Shown here: piece after piece, positions 1 through 12,440 of the stretch
How positions within the stretch are numbered: position 1 is the first letter of the stretch
How the letters are laid out: every line of letters starts with the position of its first letter
NCBI GenBank assembly: GCA_016789955.1
Contig: JAEUPB010000043.1
Span: 1 to 64,000, forward strand
Reading direction: 5' to 3'
DNA from: Rubrivivax sp.
Lineage (GTDB): Bacteria > Pseudomonadota > Gammaproteobacteria > Burkholderiales > Burkholderiaceae_C
Length of the DNA stretch: 64,000 nt
Position numbers and translations under genes: made by a program
The notes under the pieces: generated by a model
Told to the model about the DNA's origin: nothing
Database searches by the model: none
The model's input: the letters and a program-made list of their open reading frames with translations, nothing else

Positions 1-775
1 TGAAGATCTGGTTGGTGGTCAGCCCGCCCGGCTCGGGCGTGCCGGTACCCGGCGCGAAGGCCGGGTCCAGCGCGTCGATGTCCAGCGTCAGGTACACCGG
101 CGGGTGGCCATGCGCGGCCAGGCGCTCGCGGATCGCGCCCAGCACCGGCGCCAGCTGCTCGGCGCTTTCCAGCCCGCGCAGACTGCGGGCGTCGAAGATC
201 AGGCCACCGCGTTGGCGTACGTATTCGCGTGCCTCGCGAACGCCGGCCGAGCGGATGCCCACCTGCATGAAGCAGGCGTCCAGCACCAGGCCTTCCTGCA
301 TCGCCTCATAGACCCAGGTGCCGTGGCCGCTGGGCTCGCCGAAGTGGTCGTCCCAGGTGTCGCAGTGCGCGTCGAAGTGGATGACCGCCAGCGGCCGGCC
401 CAGCCAGCGTCGATAGCAGCGCAGCAGCGGCAGGGTGATCGAATGGTCGCCGCCCAGCCATGCCATGTGGTGCCTGCGGATCAGCGTGTCGACCAGCGGC
501 TCCATTGCCTGGCGCATGCCTGCCAGGCTGGTGTTGGGCAGCGGCAGGTCGCCGGCGTCGCCAAGATGCCCGTCTGGTGTCACATCGAACAGCGGATGCA
601 CGCCGTCGCACAGCATGTGGCTCGCCTGGCGGATGGCACGCGGGCCGAAGCGCGCGCCGGGACGGTTGGTGGTCGAGCCGTCCCAGGCAATGCCGGCCAC
701 CGCATAAGGTTCGCGGCCGCTGGCCACGGGCACCTTGAGGAAGCGGTCGTCTGACTGGTAGGCGAATGAGCTCAT
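1..775 (-). CDS. Agmatinase/ureohydrolase family protein, 3' end beyond the window
   Basis: This is a manganese ureohydrolase that would release urea from a guanidino compound such as agmatine or guanidinobutyrate. The visible N-terminal ~258 residues begin MSSFAYQSDD at the ATG at 775 and contain NRPGARFGPRAIR, GGDHS, HFDAHCD and LTLDIDALDP. These are the signature segments of the arginase/agmatinase fold, with the metal-binding His and Asp residues in place. The Cys in DAHCD replaces the Thr usual in classical agmatinases, so the exact substrate is uncertain. The gene leaves the window at base 1, so the C-terminus is not seen. It is divergent from the amidotransferase at 857, with about 80 bases between them. 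Confidence 0.85.
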   Translation of the reverse strand, partial: MSSFAYQSDDRFLKVPVASGREPYAVAGIAWDGSTTNRPGARFGPRAIRQASHMLCDGVHPLFDVTPDGHLGDAGDLPLPNTSLAGMRQAMEPLVDTLIRRHHMAWLGGDHSITLPLLRCYRRWLGRPLAVIHFDAHCDTWDDHFGEPSGHGTWVYEAMQEGLVLDACFMQVGIRSAGVREAREYVRQRGGLIFDARSLRGLESAEQLAPVLGAIRERLAAHGHPPVYLTLDIDALDPAFAPGTGTPEPGGLTTNQIF

Positions 776-856
776 GGGCGGGCGTTGCGGGCAGGGTTGC
801 GGGATCATAAGGACCGTGTGGCCCTGCGCCACGTAGCCTTCGAACCTACGCCCACC

Positions 857-1570
857 ATGAAGCCCGTATTGGTGCTGCAGCACCTGAGCAGCGATGGCCC
901 GGCCTACCTTGCCACCTGGATGCAACGCAATCAGGTGCCTTTCGAGCTGCGCAACACCGAGGCCGGAGAAGACTACCCCGCGCACATGGACGGCCATTCG
1001 GCGCTGGCCGTCCTGGGCGGCGAGATGAGTGCCAACGACCCGCTGCCGGCACTTCGCCGCGCTGAACTGCTGATCCTGGATGCAATGGCCCGCGGCCGGC
1101 CGGTCATCGGCCATTGCCTGGGCGGACAACTGATGGCGCGGGCGCTGGGCGTACGCGTCACGGCCTCGCGCGCTCCGGAGATCGGCTGGCAGCCGATGGT
1201 GCTGCAGGACCACCCGCTGGCTCGCGACTGGTTCGGGCCGGAAGCCGGCGAGCGCAGGGTGTTCCACTGGCACGAAGAGGCTTTCGAACTGCCGCCCGGG
1301 GCCACCTGGCTGGCGCGCAGCGAGGCCTGCACGCACCAGGCCTTTGCCATCGGGCCGCATCTGGCCATGCAGTTCCATATCGAAGTGGACGAGGAGAAGC
1401 TGCGCCGCTGGGCAATGCTGGACACGCCCGCCTATCGCGCCTTGCAGCAAACACATCGCACCGTGCAAAGCGGCGCCGCGATGTGTGCCGACCTGCCCAG
1501 GCTGCTGCAGGCACAGCAGGCGCTGGCCGACCGGGTGTATGCACGCTGGTGGTCAGCGCGAGCGGCCTGA
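857..1570 (+). CDS. Class I glutamine amidotransferase-like protein
   Basis: A 237-residue single-domain glutamine amidotransferase. The catalytic triad is visible: Cys87 in GHCLGGQ, and His174 and Glu176 in QFHIEVDEE. Such stand-alone domains hydrolyse glutamine to provide ammonia, or act as gamma-glutamyl hydrolases. The divergent ureohydrolase suggests a polyamine or guanidine context, but this is inference. The start MKPVLVLQHL matches the beginning of the fold; the reading frame is open further upstream, but those residues do not look like protein of this family. No synthetase partner lies nearby, so the acceptor substrate is unknown. Confidence 0.82.
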   Translation: MKPVLVLQHLSSDGPAYLATWMQRNQVPFELRNTEAGEDYPAHMDGHSALAVLGGEMSANDPLPALRRAELLILDAMARGRPVIGHCLGGQLMARALGVRVTASRAPEIGWQPMVLQDHPLARDWFGPEAGERRVFHWHEEAFELPPGATWLARSEACTHQAFAIGPHLAMQFHIEVDEEKLRRWAMLDTPAYRALQQTHRTVQSGAAMCADLPRLLQAQQALADRVYARWWSARAA

Positions 1571-1814
1571 GGCTTTCGCATCACGCAATCTTGTTTTCGT
1601 ATTGTGGAAGCAAGCTGCGCTGCACTGCAGCATGAATTTTCACGAAGTTCACTCCCTTTCCATATCGCGGTATGTCAACTCCAACTGATTGATTCGTATA
1701 GGAAGAATTTTGAGTCTTATATAAGACATAAGTCTTCTCAAGCGGCTCTCGAGTCGGTAGGCTTGAGCCTGTCTATTCGCCTTTACAGACCCTTTGAACT
1801 TCTAGGAGCCCCGC
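1571..1814 (+). promoter_or_regulatory. AT-rich leader of aceA
   Basis: This 244-base gap between the amidotransferase and aceA is much richer in A and T than its surroundings and carries no convincing gene. It holds a small GCTGC-ACT-GCAGC hairpin at 1619-1631, the half-site array at 1714-1736 described separately, and an AGGAG ribosome binding site at 1804-1808 just before the aceA ATG. I see no sigma-70 hexamer pair that I would defend. Confidence 0.5.
1714..1736. promoter_or_regulatory. Three-half-site operator upstream of aceA
   Basis: A perfect 14-base palindrome, GTCTTATATAAGAC, occupies 1714-1727. A third half-site, GTCTT, follows at 1732-1736. The half-sites GTCTT, AAGAC and GTCTT are each separated by exactly 4 bases, so adjacent half-sites form inverted pairs sharing the middle arm. 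It lies 79-101 bases before the aceA start codon. This is what a dimeric transcription factor controlling the glyoxylate bypass would bind; the factor itself is not identified here. Confidence 0.55.
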
Positions 1815-3113
<1,299 letters not shown>

Positions 3114-3140
3114 TCGCGCGCTCAGCGAGCCGAAGACCAA

Positions 3141-3168
3141 GGGCCTGCCGGTGACGGCAGGCCCTTTT
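3141..3168 (+). terminator. Rho-independent terminator of aceA
   Basis: A perfect 10-base-pair stem, GGGCCTGCCG paired with CGGCAGGCCC, closes a GTGA tetraloop and is followed by TTTT. It begins 27 bases after the aceA stop codon and separates aceA from the convergent ABC permease gene, whose stop is at 3201. Confidence 0.85.
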
Positions 3169-3200
3169 CGCTGGCGAAGACGCCGAGGCGCAGGCCGTGC

Positions 3201-4102
3201 TCAGGCGGCGCCGCCGACGCCGCGCCGGCGCCAGTCCATCAGCGCCACGAAGCATCCGGCTGCGACGATCAGCCCGCCGAGCAGCAGCGGCGAAACCAGA
3301 CGCGTCAGCGCCAAGCCGAAGTTCTGCGCGGCCCAGGACGGCGCCATCGCCAGCGCTGCCATCGCGTCTTCGCCGTTGTGAACCACCATGCCGCCGCCGT
3401 CTTCGGGCGTGACGAGCGCGAGGCCCGCCTGGCGCACGATGGCCGCCACGGTCTCGGCGGGCCAGGGCGATCCGAACACCTGCGTGGCCGCCAGTGCGGC
3501 CGCCAGCAGGGCCACGGCGAAGATCACGAGACCCCAGCGGCGGAACCAGGCGCACAGCAGCACCACCGAGAGGATCAGCGGCGACAGCCACAGCAGGGCC
3601 AGCGGCAGCCCGGCAGCGATGCGCCCGATCACCGACAGCGTGCCGACGACGATCGTGCCCCACGGCAGCGACAGCCAGGCGCCGAAGCCCGCGATGCGAC
3701 TGGTCAGCACCATCGACAGCACCAGGCCTGCCAGCCAGCCGATCGCCATCGCCGCGACCGGCACGATCAACAGGTGCACCAGCAGCGGTGCTGCAAAGGC
3801 ACTGGCATGGCCGATCGGCATCGACAACCAGAACTCGTGCGAGCGATCCGCGTGGTCGCGCCGGGCGAGCCCCGTGATCGTGATCAGCGCTGCGATGGCG
3901 GCGATGACACCGAGCGAGATCGACGTGCCGGCCACGGTGGCCAGCGTGACGAGCATCGGCAGTTCGATCGGCGGGGTGTCGTCGAACTGCACCTCCCCCA
4001 CCCCGGTCAGCATCAGGCCCAGCGTCAGCGGGATCAGCACCATCAACGACCATGCGAACTTGTGCTGCAGCCACTCGCGCAGCAGCAGGGTCTGGAAGCG
4101 GC

Positions 4103-4106
<4 letters not shown>
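3201..4106 (-). CDS. ABC transporter permease (ABC-2-like)
   Basis: A 301-residue integral membrane protein with several hydrophobic helices (for example around residues 17-38, 49-75 and 107-135) and a cytoplasmic N-terminus, MSRFQTLLLREW. Its start codon overlaps the stop of the ATP-binding gene by ATGA at 4103-4106, so the two are almost certainly translated together and form one transporter. With the GntR regulator upstream it forms a three-gene set like the ytr systems of Gram-positive bacteria. Substrate is unknown; export of a peptide, lipid or antibiotic-like compound is typical of such sets. Confidence 0.8.
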
Positions 4107-4992
<886 letters not shown>

Positions 4993-4996
<4 letters not shown>

Positions 4997-5346
4997 CGTC
5001 CCTCTCCCCAGGGCAGGTCTCGTTCGGTGACGCCCAGGCGCTGCAGCCGGTCCCTCAACCGCGGCCACTCGTCCTGCAGGAAGCGCGTGCGCAGGCGCTG
5101 CCGCAGTTGTTCCCGGGCCCCGGCCCGCACGTAGATACCCAGCCCGCGGCGGGTCTCGACGATGCCTTCGTCACCCAGCGCTTGCAACGCACGGTTGACG
5201 GTGAGCGGGTTGAGCATGAACTGCCCGGCCAGCGCGCGCACGGAGGGCAGCGGCTCGCCTTCGGGCGGTTCACCGTCGAGCAGGCGCGAGGCCAGCAGGT
5301 CGGCCAGCTGCTGGTAGATCGGCTGTCGGAGGTCCCAGGCTTGCAT
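4993..5346 (-). CDS. GntR-family (YtrA type) transcriptional regulator
   Basis: A 117-residue regulator consisting of a GntR winged helix-turn-helix (residues about 8-75, with the PIYQQLADLL, PLPSVRALA and LNPLTVNRAL segments) and only a short C-terminal helix, the hallmark of the YtrA subfamily. It is the first gene of the regulator-ATPase-permease operon. The start at 5346 (MQAWDLRQPI, preceded by AGGA) is preferred over an in-frame ATG at 5385, because the longer version would place a clear inverted repeat (5359-5384) inside the coding sequence. It probably represses its own operon through that repeat and responds to a toxic ligand. Confidence 0.87.
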
Positions 5347-5358
5347 CGGGCGGGTTCC

Positions 5359-5384
5359 TGGTGTGTTGCTGAGGTAGCACACCA
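5359..5384. promoter_or_regulatory. Inverted repeat upstream of the GntR gene (probable auto-operator)
   Basis: The arms TGGTGTGTTGC and GTAGCACACCA flank a TGAG centre and match at 9 of 11 positions. The outer TGGTGTG/CACACCA arms pair perfectly. The repeat sits 12-38 bases upstream of the chosen GntR start codon. YtrA-subfamily regulators commonly bind GTGT...ACAC-type palindromes next to their own gene, so autoregulation is a reasonable inference. Confidence 0.5.
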
Positions 5385-5473
5385 TAACGGTGCCCGGATG
5401 GGGGCGCCCGGCCGTTGCGACGAACTGCAGCCGTGGGCGACGCACCGTGCGCGCAGCCGATCCAGGCGGAAAC

Positions 5474-5491
5474 GCCCCGCGCGCACGGGGC
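5474..5491 (-). terminator. Candidate terminator after the alcohol dehydrogenase gene
   Basis: On the minus strand GCCCCG pairs with CGGGGC around a 6-base loop, followed by GTTTCC, starting 7 bases past the dehydrogenase stop. The U-tract is short, so termination may be weak. The rest of the 5385-5497 gap shows nothing definite. Confidence 0.35.
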
Positions 5492-5497
5492 CTGGCG

Positions 5498-6646
5498 CTA
5501 CATCGACGTGGAGAGCATGCCGCGGTAGTCGTCCCGCGTGGCCTCGCGCGGGTTGGTCTTGTGGCAGTGGTCTGCCAGCGCCCCGTCGATGACACGGTCG
5601 AACAGCGACTCGGTCACGCCCATCGCCCGCAAGCCCGTGGGCAGGCCGAGGCGGGCGTTCATCGCCTGAATCGCCTCCGCGATCTCGGTGCCCTGCGCAT
5701 CGCAGCCGGGCAGCCCCATCGCCAGCGCCATGCGCTGCAGCCGGCGCTCGGCGCGCACCGATTCGGCGGCGGCGTTGAAGCGCACCACCGCCGGCAGGAA
5801 CATCGCGTTCAGCGTGCCGTGGTGCAGCCGCGGGTTCGCACCGCCCAGGCTGTGGCTCAGCGAGTGCACGCAGCCGAGCCCCTTCTGGAACGCCAGTGCA
5901 CCCTGCATGCTGGCGCTCATCATGTGCCAGCGGGCCTCGAGGTCGCGGCCGTCGCGCGTGGCCCGCTCGATGTGCGCCCACCCGCGCGTGAGCCCGTCCA
6001 GCGCGATGCCGTCGGCCGGCGGGTTGGGGCCCGCGGCGAGGAAGGCCTCGATGCAGTGTGCGATGGCATCCATGCCGGTCGCCGCGGTGAGCATCGGCGG
6101 CAGCCCGACCGTGAGCTCCGGGTCGAGCAGCGCGGCCTTGGGCATCAGGTGCCAGCTGTGGAAGCCGAGCTTGCGGCCGTCTTCGACGATCAGGATCGCG
6201 CCGCGCGCCACCTCGCTGCCAGTGCCGGCGGTGGTGGGCACCGCGATCAGCGGCGCCACGTGGGCGCCGATCTTCGGGCTGCCGCCTTCGATCGTGGCGT
6301 AGGTCACCAGCGGACCCTCGTGCGTGGCGGCGATGGCCACGCCCTTGGCCAGATCGATGCTCGAACCGCCGCCGACCGCGATCAGCCCGTCGCAGCCCTC
6401 GCGCCGGTACGCGGCGGCCGCGGCGCGCACGGCGGACTCGGTCGGGTTGCCCGGTGTCTGGTCGAACACTGCGTGCGGGCGGCCCTGCAGCGGGGTGAGG
6501 GCGAGGTCGAGAACGCCGGCCGCGCGCACGCCAGCGTCGGTGACGACGAGCGGGCGGGCGATGCCCAGGCGCTCGCATTCCTGCGGCAGCAGGCGCACGA
6601 CGCCGGGGTCGATGTCGATCTGGGTGAGGTAGAGGATGCGGGCCAT
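5498..6646 (-). CDS. Iron-containing alcohol dehydrogenase
   Basis: A 382-residue NAD(P)-dependent dehydrogenase of the group III (iron-activated) family. The nucleotide-binding segment is GGGSSIDLAKG and the PTTAGTGSEV loop follows. Metal-binding residues are carried by DAIAHCIEAF, CVHSLSHSLGG and NPRLHHGTLNA, all intact. It would interconvert an alcohol or hydroxy acid and its carbonyl compound; substrate cannot be read from sequence. The start MARILYLTQ fits the family. A longer open frame upstream is rejected because it would cover the divergent esterase promoter region. It is transcribed away from the esterase at 6717, with 70 bases between. Confidence 0.88.
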   Translation of the reverse strand: MARILYLTQIDIDPGVVRLLPQECERLGIARPLVVTDAGVRAAGVLDLALTPLQGRPHAVFDQTPGNPTESAVRAAAAAYRREGCDGLIAVGGGSSIDLAKGVAIAATHEGPLVTYATIEGGSPKIGAHVAPLIAVPTTAGTGSEVARGAILIVEDGRKLGFHSWHLMPKAALLDPELTVGLPPMLTAATGMDAIAHCIEAFLAAGPNPPADGIALDGLTRGWAHIERATRDGRDLEARWHMMSASMQGALAFQKGLGCVHSLSHSLGGANPRLHHGTLNAMFLPAVVRFNAAAESVRAERRLQRMALAMGLPGCDAQGTEIAEAIQAMNARLGLPTGLRAMGVTESLFDRVIDGALADHCHKTNPREATRDDYRGMLSTSM

Positions 6647-6716
6647 GGCGTGGGGTGGTCGGTGTCGGGCTGGAGCGGGGACGGTGCCTCGCGCAGCCGG
6701 CAAGTATGCTGCGGCC

Positions 6717-7658
6717 ATGGCCCGCCACCTGCTCACGCCGACGATGGCCGCGCTTCTCGACCGCATCCGGCGTGCGCAGCGCGTGCCGCTGCGCGCGATG
6801 AGCGTGCCGCAGGCGCGCGAAGCCTACGCAGCCGGCGCGGAAGTGCTCGACCTGCCGCGCGAGCCGCTGGCCCGTGTCGAGGATCTGCGGATCCCGGTGC
6901 TCGGCGGCGCGCACATCCCAGCCCGGCTCTGCGCCCCGGCCACAGGCGCAACGTTGCCCTGCCTGCTGTACCTTCACGGCGGCGGATTCGTGATCGGTGG
7001 GCTCGAGACCCACGACAGCCTGTGCCGGCAGCTCGCGCATCGCAGCGGCGGTGCGGTGCTGTCGCTGGACTACCGGCGGGCGCCGGAACACCGCTTCCCG
7101 ACGGCGGTGGACGACACCTGGGCTGCGCTGCAGTGGCTGCTCGCCCGCGGCGGTGAGCTGGGCATCGATGCAGCGCGCCTGGCGATCGGCGGCGACAGTG
7201 CCGGTGGCACGCTGGCCGCCGTGGGGGCGCTGATGGCCCGCGACGCCAGGCTGCCGCTGTCGCTGCAGCTGCTGATCACCCCCGGCACGACCGCCCATGC
7301 CGACACCGCGTCGCACCGGCGCTATGCGCGCGACTTCCTGCTCGATGCCGAGACCATCGGCTGGTTCTTCGATCACTACGTCGATGCCGAACAGCGCACA
7401 GACTGGCGTTTCGCGCCGCTGCTGGCCGCCGACGTCGACGGCGTGGCGCCATGTTGCCTGGTGCTGGCCGAGTGCGACCCGCTGATCGACGAAGGCCTCG
7501 CCTATGCCGACCGGCTGCGCGCGGCCGGCGTGGCCGTGCAGCTCGAGCTGTATCGTGGCGTGACGCACGACTTCATCAAGATGGGGCGGGCCCTGCCCGA
7601 AGGCCGCGCGGCGCAGCAGGCCGCCGCCGACGCCCTCAGAACCGCCTGGACGACATGA
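6717..7658 (+). CDS. Alpha/beta hydrolase, HSL (hormone-sensitive lipase) family esterase
   Basis: A 313-residue carboxylesterase. The oxyanion-hole motif HGGGF, the nucleophile Ser in GDSAGG, the acidic residue in ECDPLIDE and the His in GVTHDF form a complete catalytic set in the expected order. No signal peptide is visible, so it is probably cytoplasmic. Its stop overlaps the next start (ATGA at 7655-7658), so it is translated together with the thioesterase-acetyltransferase gene and, through that gene, tsaD. Substrate is likely a short-chain acyl ester, by family. Confidence 0.87.
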   Translation: MARHLLTPTMAALLDRIRRAQRVPLRAMSVPQAREAYAAGAEVLDLPREPLARVEDLRIPVLGGAHIPARLCAPATGATLPCLLYLHGGGFVIGGLETHDSLCRQLAHRSGGAVLSLDYRRAPEHRFPTAVDDTWAALQWLLARGGELGIDAARLAIGGDSAGGTLAAVGALMARDARLPLSLQLLITPGTTAHADTASHRRYARDFLLDAETIGWFFDHYVDAEQRTDWRFAPLLAADVDGVAPCCLVLAECDPLIDEGLAYADRLRAAGVAVQLELYRGVTHDFIKMGRALPEGRAAQQAAADALRTAWTT

Positions 7659-8512
7659 CACGCACCGAGTTCCGATTCTTCGACCGCCTGCGCGTGCGTT
7701 GGGCCGAGGTCGACATGCAGAAGATCGTCTTCAACGGCCACTACCTGATGTACTTCGACACCGCCGTGGCCGCGTACTGGCGGGCGATGGCATTGCCGTA
7801 CCACGAGACGATGGAAGGCCTGGGCGGCGACCTGTACGTCCGCAAGGCGGTGGTGGAGTACCTCGGCTCGGCCCGTTACGACGAGGTCTGCGATGTCGGC
7901 CTGCGCTGCAACCGCATCGGCACGTCGTCGGTGCAGTTCATCGCCGCGCTGTTCCGCGGCGAGACGCTGCTGGTGCACGGCGAGCTGGTGTACGTGTGGG
8001 CCGACCCGGCGACGCAGACCAGCCGCCCGGTGCCGACGATGCTGCGCGACGTGCTGCTCGGGTTCGAGCGCGGCGAGCCGATGGTCGACGTGTCGGTGGT
8101 CCCGTGGACTGCGGCGCGCGACGAGGCCCGCGCGTTGCGGCACGAGGTGTTCCGTGTCGAGCAGCGCCTGGACGCGCCGCTGGAGGAAGACGCGGCCGAT
8201 GCCGCCGCCGTGCACGTGATCGCGCGCAACCGCTGCGGGCTCGTGGTCGGTACCGGGAGGCTGGTGGATGCCGGAGCGTGCGTGGGCCGCGTCGGCCGCA
8301 TGGCCGTGCATGCCGCAGTGCGCAGCAGCGGCGTCGGCCGCGCGCTGGTGGCGCGGCTGATCGCCGAGGCGCGAGCGCTCGGCCACCGGGAACTCGTGCT
8401 GGACGCCGCCCTGATGGCTGCGCCGCTCTACCGGCGCGCCGGCTTCGTCGACGAGGGCCCCCCGTTCGAGGAACTCGGGCTCACGCATCAGGCGATGCGC
8501 CTGGCCACGTGA
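7655..8512 (+). CDS. Fusion of acyl-CoA thioesterase (hotdog) and GNAT acetyltransferase domains
   Basis: A 285-residue two-domain protein. Residues ~1-140 are a 4-hydroxybenzoyl-CoA thioesterase/YbgC-type hotdog domain, with [18 protein letters not shown] carrying the catalytic Asp (Asp20) and the usual Asn-Gly-His-Tyr. Residues ~145-285 are a GNAT domain, with acetyl-CoA loop [14 protein letters not shown] and a C-terminal ALYRRAGF-like segment ([12 protein letters not shown]). The two would hydrolyse an acyl-CoA and transfer an acyl group, respectively; whether the reactions are coupled is unknown. Start and stop overlap both neighbours (ATGA upstream, GTGA downstream). Confidence 0.85.
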   Translation: MTRTEFRFFDRLRVRWAEVDMQKIVFNGHYLMYFDTAVAAYWRAMALPYHETMEGLGGDLYVRKAVVEYLGSARYDEVCDVGLRCNRIGTSSVQFIAALFRGETLLVHGELVYVWADPATQTSRPVPTMLRDVLLGFERGEPMVDVSVVPWTAARDEARALRHEVFRVEQRLDAPLEEDAADAAAVHVIARNRCGLVVGTGRLVDAGACVGRVGRMAVHAAVRSSGVGRALVARLIAEARALGHRELVLDAALMAAPLYRRAGFVDEGPPFEELGLTHQAMRLAT

Positions 8513-9534
8513 ACATCCTCGGCATCGAGTCGTCGTGCGACGAGACCGGCGTGGCGCTGGTCTCCTGGGCCGGGGCTCAGCGCCCGCGGCTGCTGTCTCA
8601 GGCCCTGCACACGCAGGCCTCGATGCACGAGGCCTACGGCGGCGTGGTGCCGGAACTCGCGTCGCGGGATCACATCCGCCGGGTGCTCCCGCTGGCGGAG
8701 CAGGTGCTGCGTGAGGCTGCGCTCGGCCGTGACGCCGTGGACCTGGTGGCCTACACCCGCGGGCCCGGGCTCGCGGGGGCACTGTTGGTGGGTGCGGGCA
8801 CCGCCGTGGCACTGGCGGCTGCGCTGGGGGTGCCGGCCTTGGGCGTGCATCACCTGGAGGGCCACTTGCTCTCGCCGTTCCTCGCCGAGGAGGCGGCGCT
8901 GGCGTTCCCGTTCGTCGCGCTGCTGGTGTCGGGTGGTCACACCCAGCTGATGCGGGTGGAAGGGGTCGGGCGATATGCATTGATGGGAGAGACCATCGAC
9001 GATGCCGCCGGCGAGGCCTTCGACAAGTCGGCCAAGCTGCTCGGTCTGGGCTATCCGGGCGGGCCTGCGCTGTCGAGACTGGCGGAGGCGGGCGACGACG
9101 CGCGCCATCCACTGCCGCGGCCCCTGCTGCACAGCGGCGATCTCGACTTCTCGTTCGCCGGCTTGAAGACGGCGGTGATGCTGAAGGCGCGGCAGGCGGC
9201 CACGCCGCAGGATCGCGCCGATCTCGCCGCGGCGGCACAGGCCGCCATCGTCGACGTGCTGGTGGCCAAGTCGCTGCGGGCGCTGCGCGAGTCGGGGTTG
9301 CGCCGGCTCGTGGTCGCGGGCGGCGTGGGGGCCAACCGGCGTCTGCGCGAACAGCTCGTGGCCGGTGCCGCAGGGCTGGGCGGGCAGGTGCACTTCCCGC
9401 CGCTGGCGCTGTGCACGGACAACGGTGCGATGATCGCGCTGGCAGCCGCCTTGCGCCTGCAGGCCGGGCTCGAGCAGGGCGGCAGCGCAGGCGCCTTCGA
9501 CGTGCAGCCGCGCTGGCCGCTGGCGTCGCTATAA
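8509..9534 (+). CDS. tsaD: tRNA N6-adenosine threonylcarbamoyltransferase
   Basis: Transfers the threonylcarbamoyl group to A37 of ANN-decoding tRNAs, working with TsaB and TsaE. The 341-residue product (E. coli 337) begins with GTG, read as [13 protein letters not shown]. The metal-binding HHLEGH motif is at residues 114-119. The ASKHA nucleotide-binding segments [20 protein letters not shown] and [12 protein letters not shown] follow, and [10 protein letters not shown] is near the end. The GTG overlaps the stop of the preceding fusion gene (GTGA at 8509-8512), which decides this start. A perfect TATAAT box for the following rpsO gene overlaps its last codons. Confidence 0.95.
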   Translation: MNILGIESSCDETGVALVSWAGAQRPRLLSQALHTQASMHEAYGGVVPELASRDHIRRVLPLAEQVLREAALGRDAVDLVAYTRGPGLAGALLVGAGTAVALAAALGVPALGVHHLEGHLLSPFLAEEAALAFPFVALLVSGGHTQLMRVEGVGRYALMGETIDDAAGEAFDKSAKLLGLGYPGGPALSRLAEAGDDARHPLPRPLLHSGDLDFSFAGLKTAVMLKARQAATPQDRADLAAAAQAAIVDVLVAKSLRALRESGLRRLVVAGGVGANRRLREQLVAGAAGLGGQVHFPPLALCTDNGAMIALAAALRLQAGLEQGGSAGAFDVQPRWPLASL

Positions 9535-9535
9535 T
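9530..9535 (+). promoter_or_regulatory. -10 box (TATAAT) of the rpsO promoter
   Basis: A perfect TATAAT hexamer overlaps the tsaD stop codon, about 153 bases before the rpsO ATG. No good -35 hexamer lies at the standard distance, so strength is uncertain. It would give a leader of about 145 bases, enough for the structures described separately. Confidence 0.45.
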
Positions 9536-9544
9536 CCGCCGCTT

Positions 9545-9667
9545 CCCTGGAATCGGTCATCGGCTTGTACCAGGGGTTTCGCACGGCACCGGTCGGTTTC
9601 ACTGGTGTTCGCAAGTCAACCTGAAACCGCCTGTCGTGCGAGCCGCATCGTGCCGCGCCGGCGGTTT
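9545..9667 (+). promoter_or_regulatory. Structured rpsO leader, possible S15 autoregulatory element
   Basis: Two pairings are visible in the transcribed leader. CCCTGG at 9545-9550 pairs with CCAGGG at 9570-9575. AAACCGCC at 9624-9631 pairs with GGCGGTTT at 9660-9667, closing a GC-rich loop and ending 21 bases before the start codon. S15 is known to repress its own mRNA in several bacteria through unrelated leader folds, so this is a reasonable candidate; the fold itself is inferred by eye. Confidence 0.35.
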
Positions 9668-9688
9668 TCTGATTCCACAGGAAATCGC

Positions 9689-9958
9689 ATGTCCCTGAGT
9701 CTCGCCCAGAAGTCCGACATCGTGAAGGCGAACGCCCGAGGCGCCTCCGACACCGGCAGCCCCGAAGTGCAGGTCGCCCTGCTCACCGCGCGCATCAACG
9801 AACTGACGCCGCACTTCAAGACCCACCTGAAGGACCATCACGGGCGCCGCGGCCTGCTGAAGATGGTCAACCAGCGCAAGCGGCTGCTGTCGTACCTGAA
9901 GAACAAGGACGCGGAGCGCTATACGGCGCTCATCGGCAAGCTCGGGCTGCGCAAGTAA
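9689..9958 (+). CDS. rpsO: 30S ribosomal protein S15
   Basis: An 89-residue primary 16S rRNA-binding protein, the same length as in E. coli. Segments [31 protein letters not shown] and LVNQRKRLL-like [12 protein letters not shown] are diagnostic. It helps nucleate the central domain of the 30S subunit. The start is preceded by an ACAGGAA ribosome binding site. It is followed by pnp, an arrangement conserved widely in proteobacteria, where the two genes are co-transcribed and processed between. Confidence 0.98.
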   Translation: MSLSLAQKSDIVKANARGASDTGSPEVQVALLTARINELTPHFKTHLKDHHGRRGLLKMVNQRKRLLSYLKNKDAERYTALIGKLGLRK

Positions 9959-10030
9959 GTCGCAGCCATCCCGGCGGACGGCCTTCCGGGCCGCCCGCCA
10001 CCACCTGCCACCGGCAAGGAGCTGCTGTGT

Positions 10031-10076
10031 CATTCCATCGACGCCTGGACGCGTGCGCGCGGGCCGCGATGGAATG
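10031..10076 (+). promoter_or_regulatory. Long hairpin in the pnp leader (candidate RNase III processing site)
   Basis: CATTCCATCG at 10031-10040 pairs perfectly with CGATGGAATG at 10067-10076, and the 26-base interior can fold further (GCC with GGC). It ends 48 bases before the pnp start codon. In E. coli a leader hairpin at this position is cut by RNase III and mediates pnp autoregulation, so an equivalent role is likely by position and structure. Confidence 0.5.
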
Positions 10077-10124
10077 GCATTGCTCGGGCTGGCGGCGCTT
10101 CCATCCAACCGTGGAGACACACGC

Positions 10125-12439
<2,315 letters not shown>

Positions 12440-12440
<1 letters not shown>

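Noticed and set aside
5347-5385. Longer GntR start (MVCYLSNTPG...)
   Set aside because: It would put a clear inverted repeat inside the gene and adds residues atypical for the family.
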